From RUG11272 sp045226335 (GTDB lineage Bacteria > Bacillota > Clostridia > Christensenellales > Aristaeellaceae), in the NCBI GenBank assembly GCA_045226335.1, contig JBGVCH010000077.1, forward strand, positions 1 through 48,569: a DNA stretch of 48,569 nucleotides, given 5' to 3'. The first letter of the stretch is position 1. Each line of letters begins with the position of its first letter. Below, one piece after another: positions 40,088 through 47,931 of the stretch. The position numbers were made by a program, and so were the translations under genes. A model generated the notes under the pieces. The model ran no database searches. It saw only the letters and a program-made list of their open reading frames with translations, and had not been told where the DNA came from.

Positions 40088-41574
40088 TTGTGATACCTCA
40101 CGATCTTCATGGCGGGGGTGCGCTCAAAGTCGGTGTCGCGGATGACGATGCGGGACACCCGCTGGAAGGCGGGCAGCTCCCCGTTGACCTGCCAGAGGAG
40201 ATCCTCGGCGGCCCGGACGGGGTTTTCGCCCAGGGTGGGGAGGAGGCTTTCCCGCAGGGTGGCTTCCAGGGCCAGGATGTGATGCCCGGAGGCGTCCAGG
40301 TCCTCGAAGACCTGGCAGTCCTTCACGACCTCCAGGCGGCTGAAGTGCAGCTCCACCTCGGCGGGAGAGATGTTCTCGCCCGTGGGCAGCACGATGATCT
40401 CCTTGGAGCGGCCGGTGATGTAGAGGAAGCCCTCCTCGTCGAAGCGGGCCAGGTCGCCGGTGTGCAGCCAGCCGTCCGCCAGGGCGTCGGGCTCCGCGCC
40501 TACATAGCCGTCCATCAGGTTGACGCCCCGCACCAGCAGCTCGCCGTCCACGATCTTCAGCTCCTGCCCGGGGTAGGGCAGGCCCACGGACTCGGGCTTC
40601 CGCAGGGGCTCCGGGTTGCCGCTCACCAGGTTGGCGGTCTCGGTGAGGCCGTAGCCGGGGTAGAGGGTGATGCCCAGGGCACTGTACTGCTCCGTCAGGT
40701 ACGGCGGAACCGGGGCGGCGCCGCAGATCACGGTCTTCAGCGAGGAGCCCAGCAGCTTGCCGCCGAAGCGGACGTTCAGGGCCAGCGCCATCTCCGCCAG
40801 GGCGGGCACCGTGACCCACACCGTGGGCCGGAAGGCCGCCATGTCCCGGAACAGGTCCGTGTTGCTCTCGCAGATGTGCATCACGCTGCCGGTGTACAGG
40901 GCGGTCAGCAGGTTGCGGACCAGGCCGAAGACGTGGGTCAGGGGCAGAGCCAGGATGTAGCGCTGGTCAAAGACCTCCGGCGTGCCGTAGCAGCCGAACA
41001 TGGTGCCGGCCATGACGGCCCGGTGGCTCAGCAGCACGCCTTTGCTCTTGCCGGTGGTGCCGCCGGTGAACAGGATGGCGCAGCCGTCTTCGGGCCTGCG
41101 GTCCGCCATGGGGGCGGGCTCGCAGGCGGTGCCGTCCAGGACCAGGGCCGGAACCGGCGCGCCCTCCGCGGACGCGGCCAGCTTCGGGGTGCGCAGCAGG
41201 GCGGCGGCCCGGAACATCCGGCAGCAGCCCGACACCGCCGGGGCGGGCAGGTGAGTGGGCAGCACCGCGGCGGTGCAGCCGGCGGTGACGATGGCCAGGA
41301 AGCCCTCGGCAAAGGCGATGCTGTTCTCCGCCAGCAGGGCGACACAGCTCCCGGCGGCGACGCCGGCGTCCCGCAGACGGCCCCGCAGGACGGCGGCCCG
41401 CTCCTCCAGCCCGCCGTAGGTGACGGTCTCGCCGGCATAGGACAGGGCGTCGTGGTCCGCAAAGGCCGCGGAGCGGTCGGCCCACATGGCGCACAGGTTG
41501 TCGAAGGGCCGGATCTTCGCGAAGGTTTCCTCGGATGTGTACTTCCGGAAGGCTTCATCGGTGATGACGCTCAT
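40081..41574 (-). CDS. AMP-dependent acyl ligase (acyl-ACP synthetase-like)
   Basis: The 497-residue adenylating enzyme of the ANL superfamily has LFTGGTTGKSKGV (about 167-179, AMP/phosphate loop), YPGYGLTETAN (about 313-323), DGWLHTGDLARFDEEGFLYITGRSKEII (about 371-398) and a C-terminal catalytic Lys in RTPAMKIVRYHK. It would activate a carboxylic acid, most likely a fatty acid, and load it on the carrier encoded next to it. AAGGAGG precedes the ATG. Substrate is inferred from neighbours. Confidence 0.9.
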   Translation of the reverse strand: MSVITDEAFRKYTSEETFAKIRPFDNLCAMWADRSAAFADHDALSYAGETVTYGGLEERAAVLRGRLRDAGVAAGSCVALLAENSIAFAEGFLAIVTAGCTAAVLPTHLPAPAVSGCCRMFRAAALLRTPKLAASAEGAPVPALVLDGTACEPAPMADRRPEDGCAILFTGGTTGKSKGVLLSHRAVMAGTMFGCYGTPEVFDQRYILALPLTHVFGLVRNLLTALYTGSVMHICESNTDLFRDMAAFRPTVWVTVPALAEMALALNVRFGGKLLGSSLKTVICGAAPVPPYLTEQYSALGITLYPGYGLTETANLVSGNPEPLRKPESVGLPYPGQELKIVDGELLVRGVNLMDGYVGAEPDALADGWLHTGDLARFDEEGFLYITGRSKEIIVLPTGENISPAEVELHFSRLEVVKDCQVFEDLDASGHHILALEATLRESLLPTLGENPVRAAEDLLWQVNGELPAFQRVSRIVIRDTDFERTPAMKIVRYHKC

Positions 41575-41594
41575 GGGGATCTCCTCCTTTTATC

Positions 41595-42251
41595 TCAATG
41601 GCCGGACTCCGCCAGGGAAGCCAGCCGCTTCATGTCGTTCTCCAGCCGGCTGACCAGCTGTTCCAGCTGTTGCATGCCCGGCCTTCCGCCGCACTGGGCC
41701 ACGGGGTTCACCGGGGCGCCGATGACCACCCGCAGGCGGCTGTACCAGTGGGCGCGCCGGCAGATGTGCACCGGAATGATGGGGACCTCCGCCTGGCTGG
41801 CGATGAGCACCATGCCGCCCCGCAGGGCCGCGGCTTCGTTCTCCTTCGTGATGTGCCCCTCCGGGAACATGGTCACCACCTGGCCCCGCTTCAGGTGGTC
41901 CGTGATGGTCCGGATGGTCTCCAGCGAAGCGTTCTCCCGGTCGATGGGGATGCACAGGAAGTGCCGGAACAGCCAGCCCAGGAAGCGCCCGTTGAAGAAG
42001 GATCGCAGGGCCACAAAGTGGTGCCGCCTGTACCAGATGGTGAGCATCAGGTATACCGGGTCGAAGTTGGTGGCGTGGTTGGAGATGATCAGGGCGCCGC
42101 CGCGGATCCGCGCCTTTGCGGCCTCGTCGGCGTAGATCTTTTTGGGCCTGAACCAGATGATGCCCGGGATGCCGGCGGTGACGCGGATCAGGTCGTGCAG
42201 CCAGTAATGCGGGGACAGCAGCGGCGCGCGCCGCTTATCGGCAGTTTGCAT
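41595..42251 (-). CDS. PlsC-type acyltransferase 1
   Basis: The 218-residue lysophosphatidic acid acyltransferase-like protein has NHATNFD (H-x4-D catalytic motif, about 58-64), IPIDRENAS and FPEGHITKE (about 132-140). The first hydrophobic stretch (about 20-40) suggests membrane association. It transfers an acyl chain to a hydroxyl of a glycerolipid or another acceptor. The start is ATG at 42251, with GGAGGG 8 nt upstream, overlapping the preceding gene by 17 nt; TTG at 42272 is an alternative. Confidence 0.9.
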   Translation of the reverse strand: MQTADKRRAPLLSPHYWLHDLIRVTAGIPGIIWFRPKKIYADEAAKARIRGGALIISNHATNFDPVYLMLTIWYRRHHFVALRSFFNGRFLGWLFRHFLCIPIDRENASLETIRTITDHLKRGQVVTMFPEGHITKENEAAALRGGMVLIASQAEVPIIPVHICRRAHWYSRLRVVIGAPVNPVAQCGGRPGMQQLEQLVSRLENDMKRLASLAESGH

Positions 42252-42870
42252 CCACCCATCCCTCCAGTTCAAGGATCCTGCGTCGGATCTCGTCGTTCAG
42301 CTGCCCGGCCCGGGCCCGGATGTCCTCCCCCTCGCCCGGGAAGGCGGTGGGGTCGATGGGCTCTCCGAAGGCCACATGGTTGCGTTTGCCGGAGAAGTAG
42401 CGCCCGTCGGTGTACACCGGCAGCACCGGGACGCCGGTCTGCAGGGCCAGGTACGCGGCGCCGGGCTGGTAGGGCAGGGGCACGGTCTCTCCCTCCCGGG
42501 GCAGGCGGCCCTCCGGGAAGATCAGCACCGCGCCGCCTTTGGCCAGGATGTCCGCGGACCGGTCGATAAAGCCGTAGTCCCGGCTGCCGCGGTCCACCTG
42601 TATGCCGCCCATCATCCGCAGAAAGAGCCGCAGCACAGGCCCCTTCTCCCGGAAGAGCAGCTCCGCCATCTGGCAGCGCAGGGTGCGGGTGAAGAACACC
42701 ATCACCATGTCGGCGTAGTCCCACACGGAGGTGTGGTTGCAGCAGATGATGACGGGCCCCCGGGGGCGCCAGGGTTTGCCTCCGGCCGGCGCGTGCTTCC
42801 TGCAGCGGAACACCAGCCGCCAGGGCGGCCAGCCCGTCAGCTTCACAAACCAGTTCCAAAGGCTAATCAT
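42235..42870 (-). CDS. PlsC-type acyltransferase 2
   Basis: The 211-residue protein has NHTSVWDYAD (H-x4-D, about 45-54), GGIQVDRGSRD (about 88-98) and FPEGRLPREG (about 118-127). It is clearly related to, but different from, the next gene's product; two such enzymes could acylate two positions of one acceptor. The start ATG at 42870 overlaps the end of the ligase-carrier gene by 8 nt. Confidence 0.9.
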   Translation of the reverse strand: MISLWNWFVKLTGWPPWRLVFRCRKHAPAGGKPWRPRGPVIICCNHTSVWDYADMVMVFFTRTLRCQMAELLFREKGPVLRLFLRMMGGIQVDRGSRDYGFIDRSADILAKGGAVLIFPEGRLPREGETVPLPYQPGAAYLALQTGVPVLPVYTDGRYFSGKRNHVAFGEPIDPTAFPGEGEDIRARAGQLNDEIRRRILELEGWVDANCR

Positions 42871-44785
42871 GGGTTTTCAGCGCCTCCCGGAGATATTCGC
42901 TGAACCGCGCCGGGGTGGTCAGCCGGCTGCCCTGGCTGATGGGCACCGGCACGTCGAAGGTGTCCTGCAGCTCGGAGGTCAGGGCGAAATAGTCCAGGCT
43001 GGTGCCGCCACCGTCGGCGAAGAAATCGCTGTCGTCCCGGATGTCCTCCGGCTCCTTGCCCAGGATCCGGGCCATGATCTCCCGGACCCGGCGGGTCAGG
43101 GGGTCCGTGCCGTCCTCGGCCTTTCCTTCGCTCTCCAGGAGCGGGATCTCGCCGGCGTCCAGGCGCCTGGCGATGGCGGTGCGGTTCAGTTTGAACTCGT
43201 CCTCCCGGATCAGGGGCCGGTCCGTGAAGGCGATCCGACTGATCTGCCCGGCCAGGTTCAGCTCGGCCAGCCGGGCCGTGAGCAGGCCGCGGAGGGCGTC
43301 CGGGTCGGCCGCGGGGGAGACGGAGGCCAGCAGCAGGGGCTGGGCGGGAGAGGTGCGCTTGTCCGCGATGAGGGCGATTTCCCGGATGCCGGGGGCGGCC
43401 AGCCGGGGCTCGATGACGGCGGGATTCAGGTTCTCGCCGGAGGGCCCGATGACCAGGTCGTCCTTCCGGCCCAGCATGAAGTACCGGCCGTGCTCCTCCC
43501 GGGCCAGGTCGCCGGTGGCAAAGACGGTGCCCCGCATGTCCCTCCGGACGCCGTCCGCCAGGAGGTATTTCGCGGTGGAGGGGCCGGAGACCAGCAGCTC
43601 CCCGTCCTCCGCCAGGCGGAAGGTGACGGACCGCAGCGGCCGGCCGATGGCGCCGTCGGTCCTGAGACGGAAGCGCGGGCTCAGCTCCACCGCAGTGATG
43701 CCGGTCTCGCTCATGCCGTAGCCGTTGGACAGGGGGTAGCCGATGCCGTTGAGGAAGCGCAGCACCTCCGGGCTGATCTCGCTGCCGCCGGTGATCATGA
43801 ACCGCACCGAGGACCCGAAGAGCTCCTGCCGCACCTGACGGAAGAGCAGTCTGCTCAGGGGTTTGGACAGGACACCGGCCCGGCTCACCAGGTCCAGGCC
43901 CTTTTGCAGCTTGGCCCAGGTCTTTTCGCCCCGGCCTTTGATCTCCCGGGAGGCCTGCTTGTACACCGTGTTCCACAGCATGGGCACGGCGAAGATGTGG
44001 GTGACCTCGTGGCGGCGGATGGTGTTCAGCAGCGTCTGGGGGCTCAGGTCCTGCAGGTGCACAAAGGTCCGGGAGAAGAACCCGAACCAGAAATACACGG
44101 CCACCAGGCCGAAGATGTGGTAGAAGGGGAGGAAGGCCAGCAGCTTCAGGGCGCTGTGGCAGTGCTTCTTGATCTGCGGGCAGGAGCGGATGATGGCGGA
44201 ACTGTCCGCGATCTGGCTGGCGATCTCCCGGGCGGAGTACGCGCACAGCTTGGGCTGGCCGGTGGTGCCGGAGGACATGACGAACAGGCATTCCCCGGAG
44301 ACGCCGGGAACCAGAGGCGCGTCGGCTTCGCTCACCTCGTCGGCGAGGATGGTGCGGAGGCTGTACGCCGCCCCGTCGGACACCACGGCCACGGCGTTCG
44401 CTTCCCGCAGGGCGGCCTCCCGGACCGCGGGATCCAGGCTGACGTTCACCAGCAGCGGCTGACGGCCGCACAGCAGGATGCACCAGAACAACTCGATCCA
44501 GGAAAGGCTGTTCTGCATGGCCAGGCCGACCACGGCGTTCTCCGGGGTGTCCTTCAGCAGCGCGGCCAGCGTGGCGGCCCTGCGCAGGATCCGCCGGCGG
44601 CACTCGCCGTAGGTGGTTTTGACGATGCGGTAGCCCTCGCTCCGCTCGTACATCACGTTGTCCTCCTCGGAAAACATGAGGGGGAAGAGGGCCGCAAAGG
44701 TGGGCTCGGACCGCTGCAGGGCCGCCAGCTTGCCGCTGACGTACCGTTTGATGGTCCGCTGACCCCCCAGGGTGGATCTGATCAT
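42863..44785 (-). CDS. Acyl-adenylate ligase with C-terminal carrier domain
   Basis: The 640-residue protein has an ANL ligase at about 1-540: FVMSSGTTGQPKLC (about 180-193), ITGGSEISPE, LSNGYGMSETG (about 347-357) and GRKDDLVIGPSGENLNP (about 428-444). Residues about 560-640 are a carrier domain with the attachment Ser in GGGTSLDYF (Ser near 596). It could adenylate an acyl group and hold it on its own arm, as in Acs-ACP or polyketide starter modules. It is the first gene of the lipid cassette, directly behind a promoter. GGAGC precedes the ATG at 44785; a longer frame crosses toward the promoter and is not used. Confidence 0.88.
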   Translation of the reverse strand: MIRSTLGGQRTIKRYVSGKLAALQRSEPTFAALFPLMFSEEDNVMYERSEGYRIVKTTYGECRRRILRRAATLAALLKDTPENAVVGLAMQNSLSWIELFWCILLCGRQPLLVNVSLDPAVREAALREANAVAVVSDGAAYSLRTILADEVSEADAPLVPGVSGECLFVMSSGTTGQPKLCAYSAREIASQIADSSAIIRSCPQIKKHCHSALKLLAFLPFYHIFGLVAVYFWFGFFSRTFVHLQDLSPQTLLNTIRRHEVTHIFAVPMLWNTVYKQASREIKGRGEKTWAKLQKGLDLVSRAGVLSKPLSRLLFRQVRQELFGSSVRFMITGGSEISPEVLRFLNGIGYPLSNGYGMSETGITAVELSPRFRLRTDGAIGRPLRSVTFRLAEDGELLVSGPSTAKYLLADGVRRDMRGTVFATGDLAREEHGRYFMLGRKDDLVIGPSGENLNPAVIEPRLAAPGIREIALIADKRTSPAQPLLLASVSPAADPDALRGLLTARLAELNLAGQISRIAFTDRPLIREDEFKLNRTAIARRLDAGEIPLLESEGKAEDGTDPLTRRVREIMARILGKEPEDIRDDSDFFADGGGTSLDYFALTSELQDTFDVPVPISQGSRLTTPARFSEYLREALKTHD

Positions 44786-44860
44786 GGCTGCTCCGCACAG
44801 ACAGGCGGTTTCCCGCCCCATATTGGCGATCCGGCCCGAATGATGGGCACAGACATAACC

Positions 44861-44888
44861 ATTATACCACAGAATGCGCAGATGTCAA
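44861..44888 (-). promoter_or_regulatory. Promoter of the lipid cassette
   Basis: Minus-strand TTGACA (44888-44883), 16 bp, TATAAT (44866-44861). The -35 box overlaps the T tract of the terminator of the upstream gene. Confidence 0.85.
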
Positions 44889-44917
44889 AAACAAAAACCC
44901 GGCGCGCGAACGCCGGG
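44887..44917 (-). terminator. Intrinsic terminator of the PpiC gene
   Basis: On the minus strand, CCCGGCG (44917-44911) pairs with CGCCGGG (44904-44898) around a TTCGCG loop, followed by TTTTTGTTTTT. It ends the foldase transcript, 19 bp past the stop. Confidence 0.92.
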
Positions 44918-44935
44918 ATGCGGGGGCGGGATCGC

Positions 44936-46255
44936 TTATTCCTGACTGCCTTCTTCTTCGGTGTACTCATCCAGCTGGTCCATGCGCCAGCTCTCGCCGG
45001 CCTCGGTGTAGACGATCTCGGCTTCCGCGATCATCTGCTCCATGGCGCTCTGGAAGGCCTCGTTTTCCTTGCTGATGAGCAGGGACTCGTAGAGGCTGGC
45101 CCGGAGGCTGTCATCCAGCTCCACGGGGCCGCCGGGGACGTCGCCCAGGTACTTGACGATGTGGATGCCCTCGCTGTCCAGGGCGGGCTCTGACACATCG
45201 CCGATGCTGTCCACGGAGAACGCGGCCTCGATGAGCGTGGGAGACCACATGATGCTGTCCTGGTGCACATAGATGCCCCGGGTGGCAAAGGGCTCCTCCA
45301 GCATGAACTCGTCGGTGCCGTAGAGGGCCATCAGGTCTTCAAAGGGGGTGCCGGCCTCCAGGTCGGCCTTGATGGCGTCCACGGTATCCTGACTGGCGGC
45401 CAGCACGGCCTTGCGGGCTTCCTCCACCTGATCCCAGGTGACGGCGTCCTCGGGGACTTCCGCGGACTCCTCGGCGCTGGCCAGAGCCTGCTCTTCCCAC
45501 AGGGCGCTGAGCCGGGTGTACTCCGCCATCAGCTCCTCGTCCGCCGGCAGCAGGATCTGCTTCACGGCGCGGTAGCCCTCGGGGAGGACATAGAGGTCGT
45601 AGCCGAAGTAATAGGTGTAGAGCTCATAGTACATGGCCTCTCCGCCGTAGTCCAGGCTCCCTGACACCCGGGCCTCGTACTCCGCCCGGATTTCCTCGTC
45701 AGTGACGGTCACGCCGCTGCACAGCTCGGCCTGGACGCGCTCCTGGAGGACCTCCTCGCGGTTCAGCCGCAGGTTGTACTCATAGGGGAAGCCGATGGAG
45801 GCGTAGTAGAGGGCGGCGTTCTCCTCCAGCTGGGCGCGCTCCTCCTCGCTGATGTTGTCCGGCTCGTTGGCGAAATAATCGATGTAGCTCTCGATCATGG
45901 ACGCCCACTGCTCGTCGGCCTGATCCACCAGCGCCTGCTCCTCCTCCTCGGTGAAGCTGTCCAGGCCGTTCTCCGCCGCGTACTGGGCGATGAGGCGGGT
46001 CTGGATTGCGTCCTCCATGGACCAGGCCCGGACCACGGACAGGTTCTCCTCGTCGGTCATGTCGTAGCCCTCATCGGAGTAGTAGGAGATGAGGTAGCTG
46101 TACAGGGTGTAGACGTCGGACAGATGCACTTCACTGCCGTTGACGGTGGCCAGCAGGGGATCGTCGGCGGCCTCGGCGGACTCCTCCGCGAAGGCGGCGC
46201 AGCTCAGCAGCATGGCCAGGGCCAGGATCAGGGCAAGCAGGCGGCTGGTTTTCAT
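44936..46255 (-). CDS. Secreted peptidyl-prolyl isomerase, PpiC/SurA-like
   Basis: The 439-residue protein has a signal peptide (1-23, cleavage near AFA-E). An N-terminal SurA/PrsA-like chaperone region starts with LATVNGSEVHLSDVY (about 35-49), and a C-terminal parvulin-type domain lies at about 225-400, with VKQILLPADEE, GTPFEDLMALYGTD and GIHIVKYLGDVPGGP. It helps fold exported proteins at the outer face of the membrane. It lacks the lipobox of PrsA, so it is probably soluble. It is monocistronic, with its own promoter and terminator, and is unusually acidic. Confidence 0.88.
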   Translation of the reverse strand: MKTSRLLALILALAMLLSCAAFAEESAEAADDPLLATVNGSEVHLSDVYTLYSYLISYYSDEGYDMTDEENLSVVRAWSMEDAIQTRLIAQYAAENGLDSFTEEEEQALVDQADEQWASMIESYIDYFANEPDNISEEERAQLEENAALYYASIGFPYEYNLRLNREEVLQERVQAELCSGVTVTDEEIRAEYEARVSGSLDYGGEAMYYELYTYYFGYDLYVLPEGYRAVKQILLPADEELMAEYTRLSALWEEQALASAEESAEVPEDAVTWDQVEEARKAVLAASQDTVDAIKADLEAGTPFEDLMALYGTDEFMLEEPFATRGIYVHQDSIMWSPTLIEAAFSVDSIGDVSEPALDSEGIHIVKYLGDVPGGPVELDDSLRASLYESLLISKENEAFQSAMEQMIAEAEIVYTEAGESWRMDQLDEYTEEEGSQE

Positions 46256-46302
46256 CGGATCTCGTTCCTTTCTCCGTCCGCGTGCGGCGCGGGCGCAGGT
46301 TC

Positions 46303-46331
46303 ATTATGCCACGAAGCCCGCCAGGGCGCAA
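46303..46331 (-). promoter_or_regulatory. Promoter of the PpiC gene
   Basis: Minus-strand TTGCGC (46331-46326), 17 bp, CATAAT (46308-46303). Confidence 0.65.
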
Positions 46332-46374
46332 CCCATCCGGCGAAATGTTACAGTCTGTTCACTTCTCGGGGCGA

Positions 46375-46403
46375 TTGACATCCCGGGTCAGATTTGATAC
46401 CAT
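46375..46403 (+). promoter_or_regulatory. Promoter of the CapA-like gene
   Basis: TTGACA (46375-46380), 17 bp, TACCAT (46398-46403). The gene starts 33 bp downstream. Confidence 0.75.
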
Positions 46404-46436
46404 ATCCCCGGATGAAACATCCCACCGGAGGAAACC

Positions 46437-47858
46437 ATGAAGCGTCAAGTTCTGTTCCTTGTTTTTCTTTGCGCGATCCTGCTGGCCGTCGCGCCGGCTT
46501 TTGCGGTGACGATCAACAGCCACGGCGCGGTGATCGTCAACTCCTACACGCCGACCCCGTCGCCGAAGGCGGTCACCCCCACGCCGGCCGCGCCGGAGGC
46601 GTCTGAGGAAGCCCTGCCCGCGCTGGCGCCGGTTCCCACGGCGGAACCGACCCCCGAGCCCACCCCGGAACCGACGCCGGAGCCCACCCCGGAACCTACC
46701 CCGGAACCGACGCCGGAGCCAACACCGGAGCCCACCCCGGAACCAACCCCGGAGCCTACGCCCGAACCCACACCGGAACCGACCCCCGAACCTACGCCCG
46801 AACCGACGCCGGAGCCCACCCCCGAGCCCCGGGACCCGAACACCTACCTGACCGTGACCCTCACCGGCCGGACCGGCCTGGGGGAGACCGTCAGCGCCCG
46901 CGCCCGGAACAGCAGCCTCACCGCCGTCTCGGCGGACAAGGAGGACGGCTGGCTGCTGGAAGCCCTGGCGGAGACGTTCCGGTCGGACGACCTGACCCTG
47001 ACCACCCTGATCATGCCCCTGGCGGATCTTCAGACGGAGAAGGGCGTCAAGGCCACGTCCCTCATCGCCCCCACCTCCGCCGTGCGCTTTCTCAAAGCCG
47101 CCGGGGTGGACGCGGTGAGCCTGGCCGGGGCAAACCTGCTGGACTTCGGCATGGAGGGGTACCAGAGCACGGAGTACACCCTGAAGGAAGCGGGGATCAT
47201 GTCCTTCGGCACCCTGGGCAACGGCATCGCCCATGACGCGGACGAGGTGCTGATCTACCAGGTCAAGGGCGTGTCCATCGGCCTGACCGGGTACGCCCAT
47301 GAGGCTGGGGCCAAGGACGAGGCCGTGATGCTGGAGCGCATTCACCTGCTCCGGCGGCACGGCTGCGACCTCATCATCGTCAGCGTCGAGTGGGGCACGG
47401 CCAACTCCACGTCTCCCTCCGCGGAGCGGGTGGCCCTGGCCAAAAAGCTCATCGACGGCGGCGCCGACGTGGTCTGGGGCCACGGGCCCGAGCTGCCGCA
47501 GTCCATCTCCTTCTACCAGGGCAAGCCCATCCTGTTCTCTGCCGGGACCCTGGTGGACGGGTATTCCGGCGCGGTGGCCACCGTGGGCGCGGCGATCCAG
47601 CTGGAGTACGATCTGACCGGCCGGACCCCGGCGCTGCGGGTCCTGACCGCCGTCCCCATCAAGACCGGCACCCGGGGCGTCTATCAGCCCGTGGTGATGC
47701 AGATCGACAAGAACCGTTCCGCGGTCTTCTCCCGTTTGGCGGCCGTTGCCGCCAGGGACGGCCTGGTGACCCTGCCCAGGGGCTTTGTCCGGCTGGGCAC
47801 GGTGTACGTCGGCGAGGACGGCAGCCTGTCCCTGCCGGAGGAGGAATCCGGTTCTTGA
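46437..47858 (+). CDS. CapA-family protein on a proline-rich stalk
   Basis: The 473-residue protein has a signal peptide (1-23, cleavage near AFA-V), a short Thr/Pro region, then an (Glu-Pro-Thr-Pro) repeat at about 70-131. A CapA/poly-gamma-glutamate synthesis-type metallophosphatase domain follows at about 170-400: AGVDAVSLAGANLLDFGMEG, DLIIVSVEWG and GGADVVWGHGPELPQ (His). The catalytic domain would stand away from the cell on a rigid stalk. No capB, capC or capE is present, so polymer synthesis is unlikely; a cell-wall phosphoesterase role is a guess. The stop codon overlaps the glyS promoter. Confidence 0.88.
   Translation: MKRQVLFLVFLCAILLAVAPAFAVTINSHGAVIVNSYTPTPSPKAVTPTPAAPEASEEALPALAPVPTAEPTPEPTPEPTPEPTPEPTPEPTPEPTPEPTPEPTPEPTPEPTPEPTPEPTPEPTPEPTPEPRDPNTYLTVTLTGRTGLGETVSARARNSSLTAVSADKEDGWLLEALAETFRSDDLTLTTLIMPLADLQTEKGVKATSLIAPTSAVRFLKAAGVDAVSLAGANLLDFGMEGYQSTEYTLKEAGIMSFGTLGNGIAHDADEVLIYQVKGVSIGLTGYAHEAGAKDEAVMLERIHLLRRHGCDLIIVSVEWGTANSTSPSAERVALAKKLIDGGADVVWGHGPELPQSISFYQGKPILFSAGTLVDGYSGAVATVGAAIQLEYDLTGRTPALRVLTAVPIKTGTRGVYQPVVMQIDKNRSAVFSRLAAVAARDGLVTLPRGFVRLGTVYVGEDGSLSLPEEESGS
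46644..46829 (+). repeat. In-frame 12-bp repeat encoding EPTP units
   Basis: About 15.5 units of Glu-Pro-Thr-Pro. Synonymous changes (ccc/ccg/cca, acc/acg/aca, gag/gaa) occur between units, so this is not a very recent expansion, yet the length stays in frame. The antisense frame reads a Gly-Ser-Val repeat and is not a gene. Confidence 0.95.
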
Positions 47859-47883
47859 CAAACACGGCTCACATGGCTAAGAT
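47855..47883 (+). promoter_or_regulatory. Promoter of glyS
   Basis: TTGACA (47855-47860), 17 bp, TAAGAT (47878-47883). The -35 box overlaps the stop codon of the preceding gene. The leader is only about 40 nt, so there is no room for a T-box. Confidence 0.8.
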
Positions 47884-47931
47884 AAACAGGAACGCGGCGC
47901 ACAGCCGCCGGATTGAGGGAGGGCACGGATC

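Noticed and set aside
42252..42272. TTG start for PlsC-type acyltransferase 1
   Set aside because: GGAGGG lies between this TTG and the ATG at 42251, so it serves the ATG.
46544..46843. Antisense Gly-Ser-Val repeat protein
   Set aside because: It is only the reverse reading of the EPTP repeat in the CapA-like gene.
47884..47931. T-box leader for glyS
   Set aside because: Only about 40 nt lie between the promoter and the start codon, too short for a T-box.
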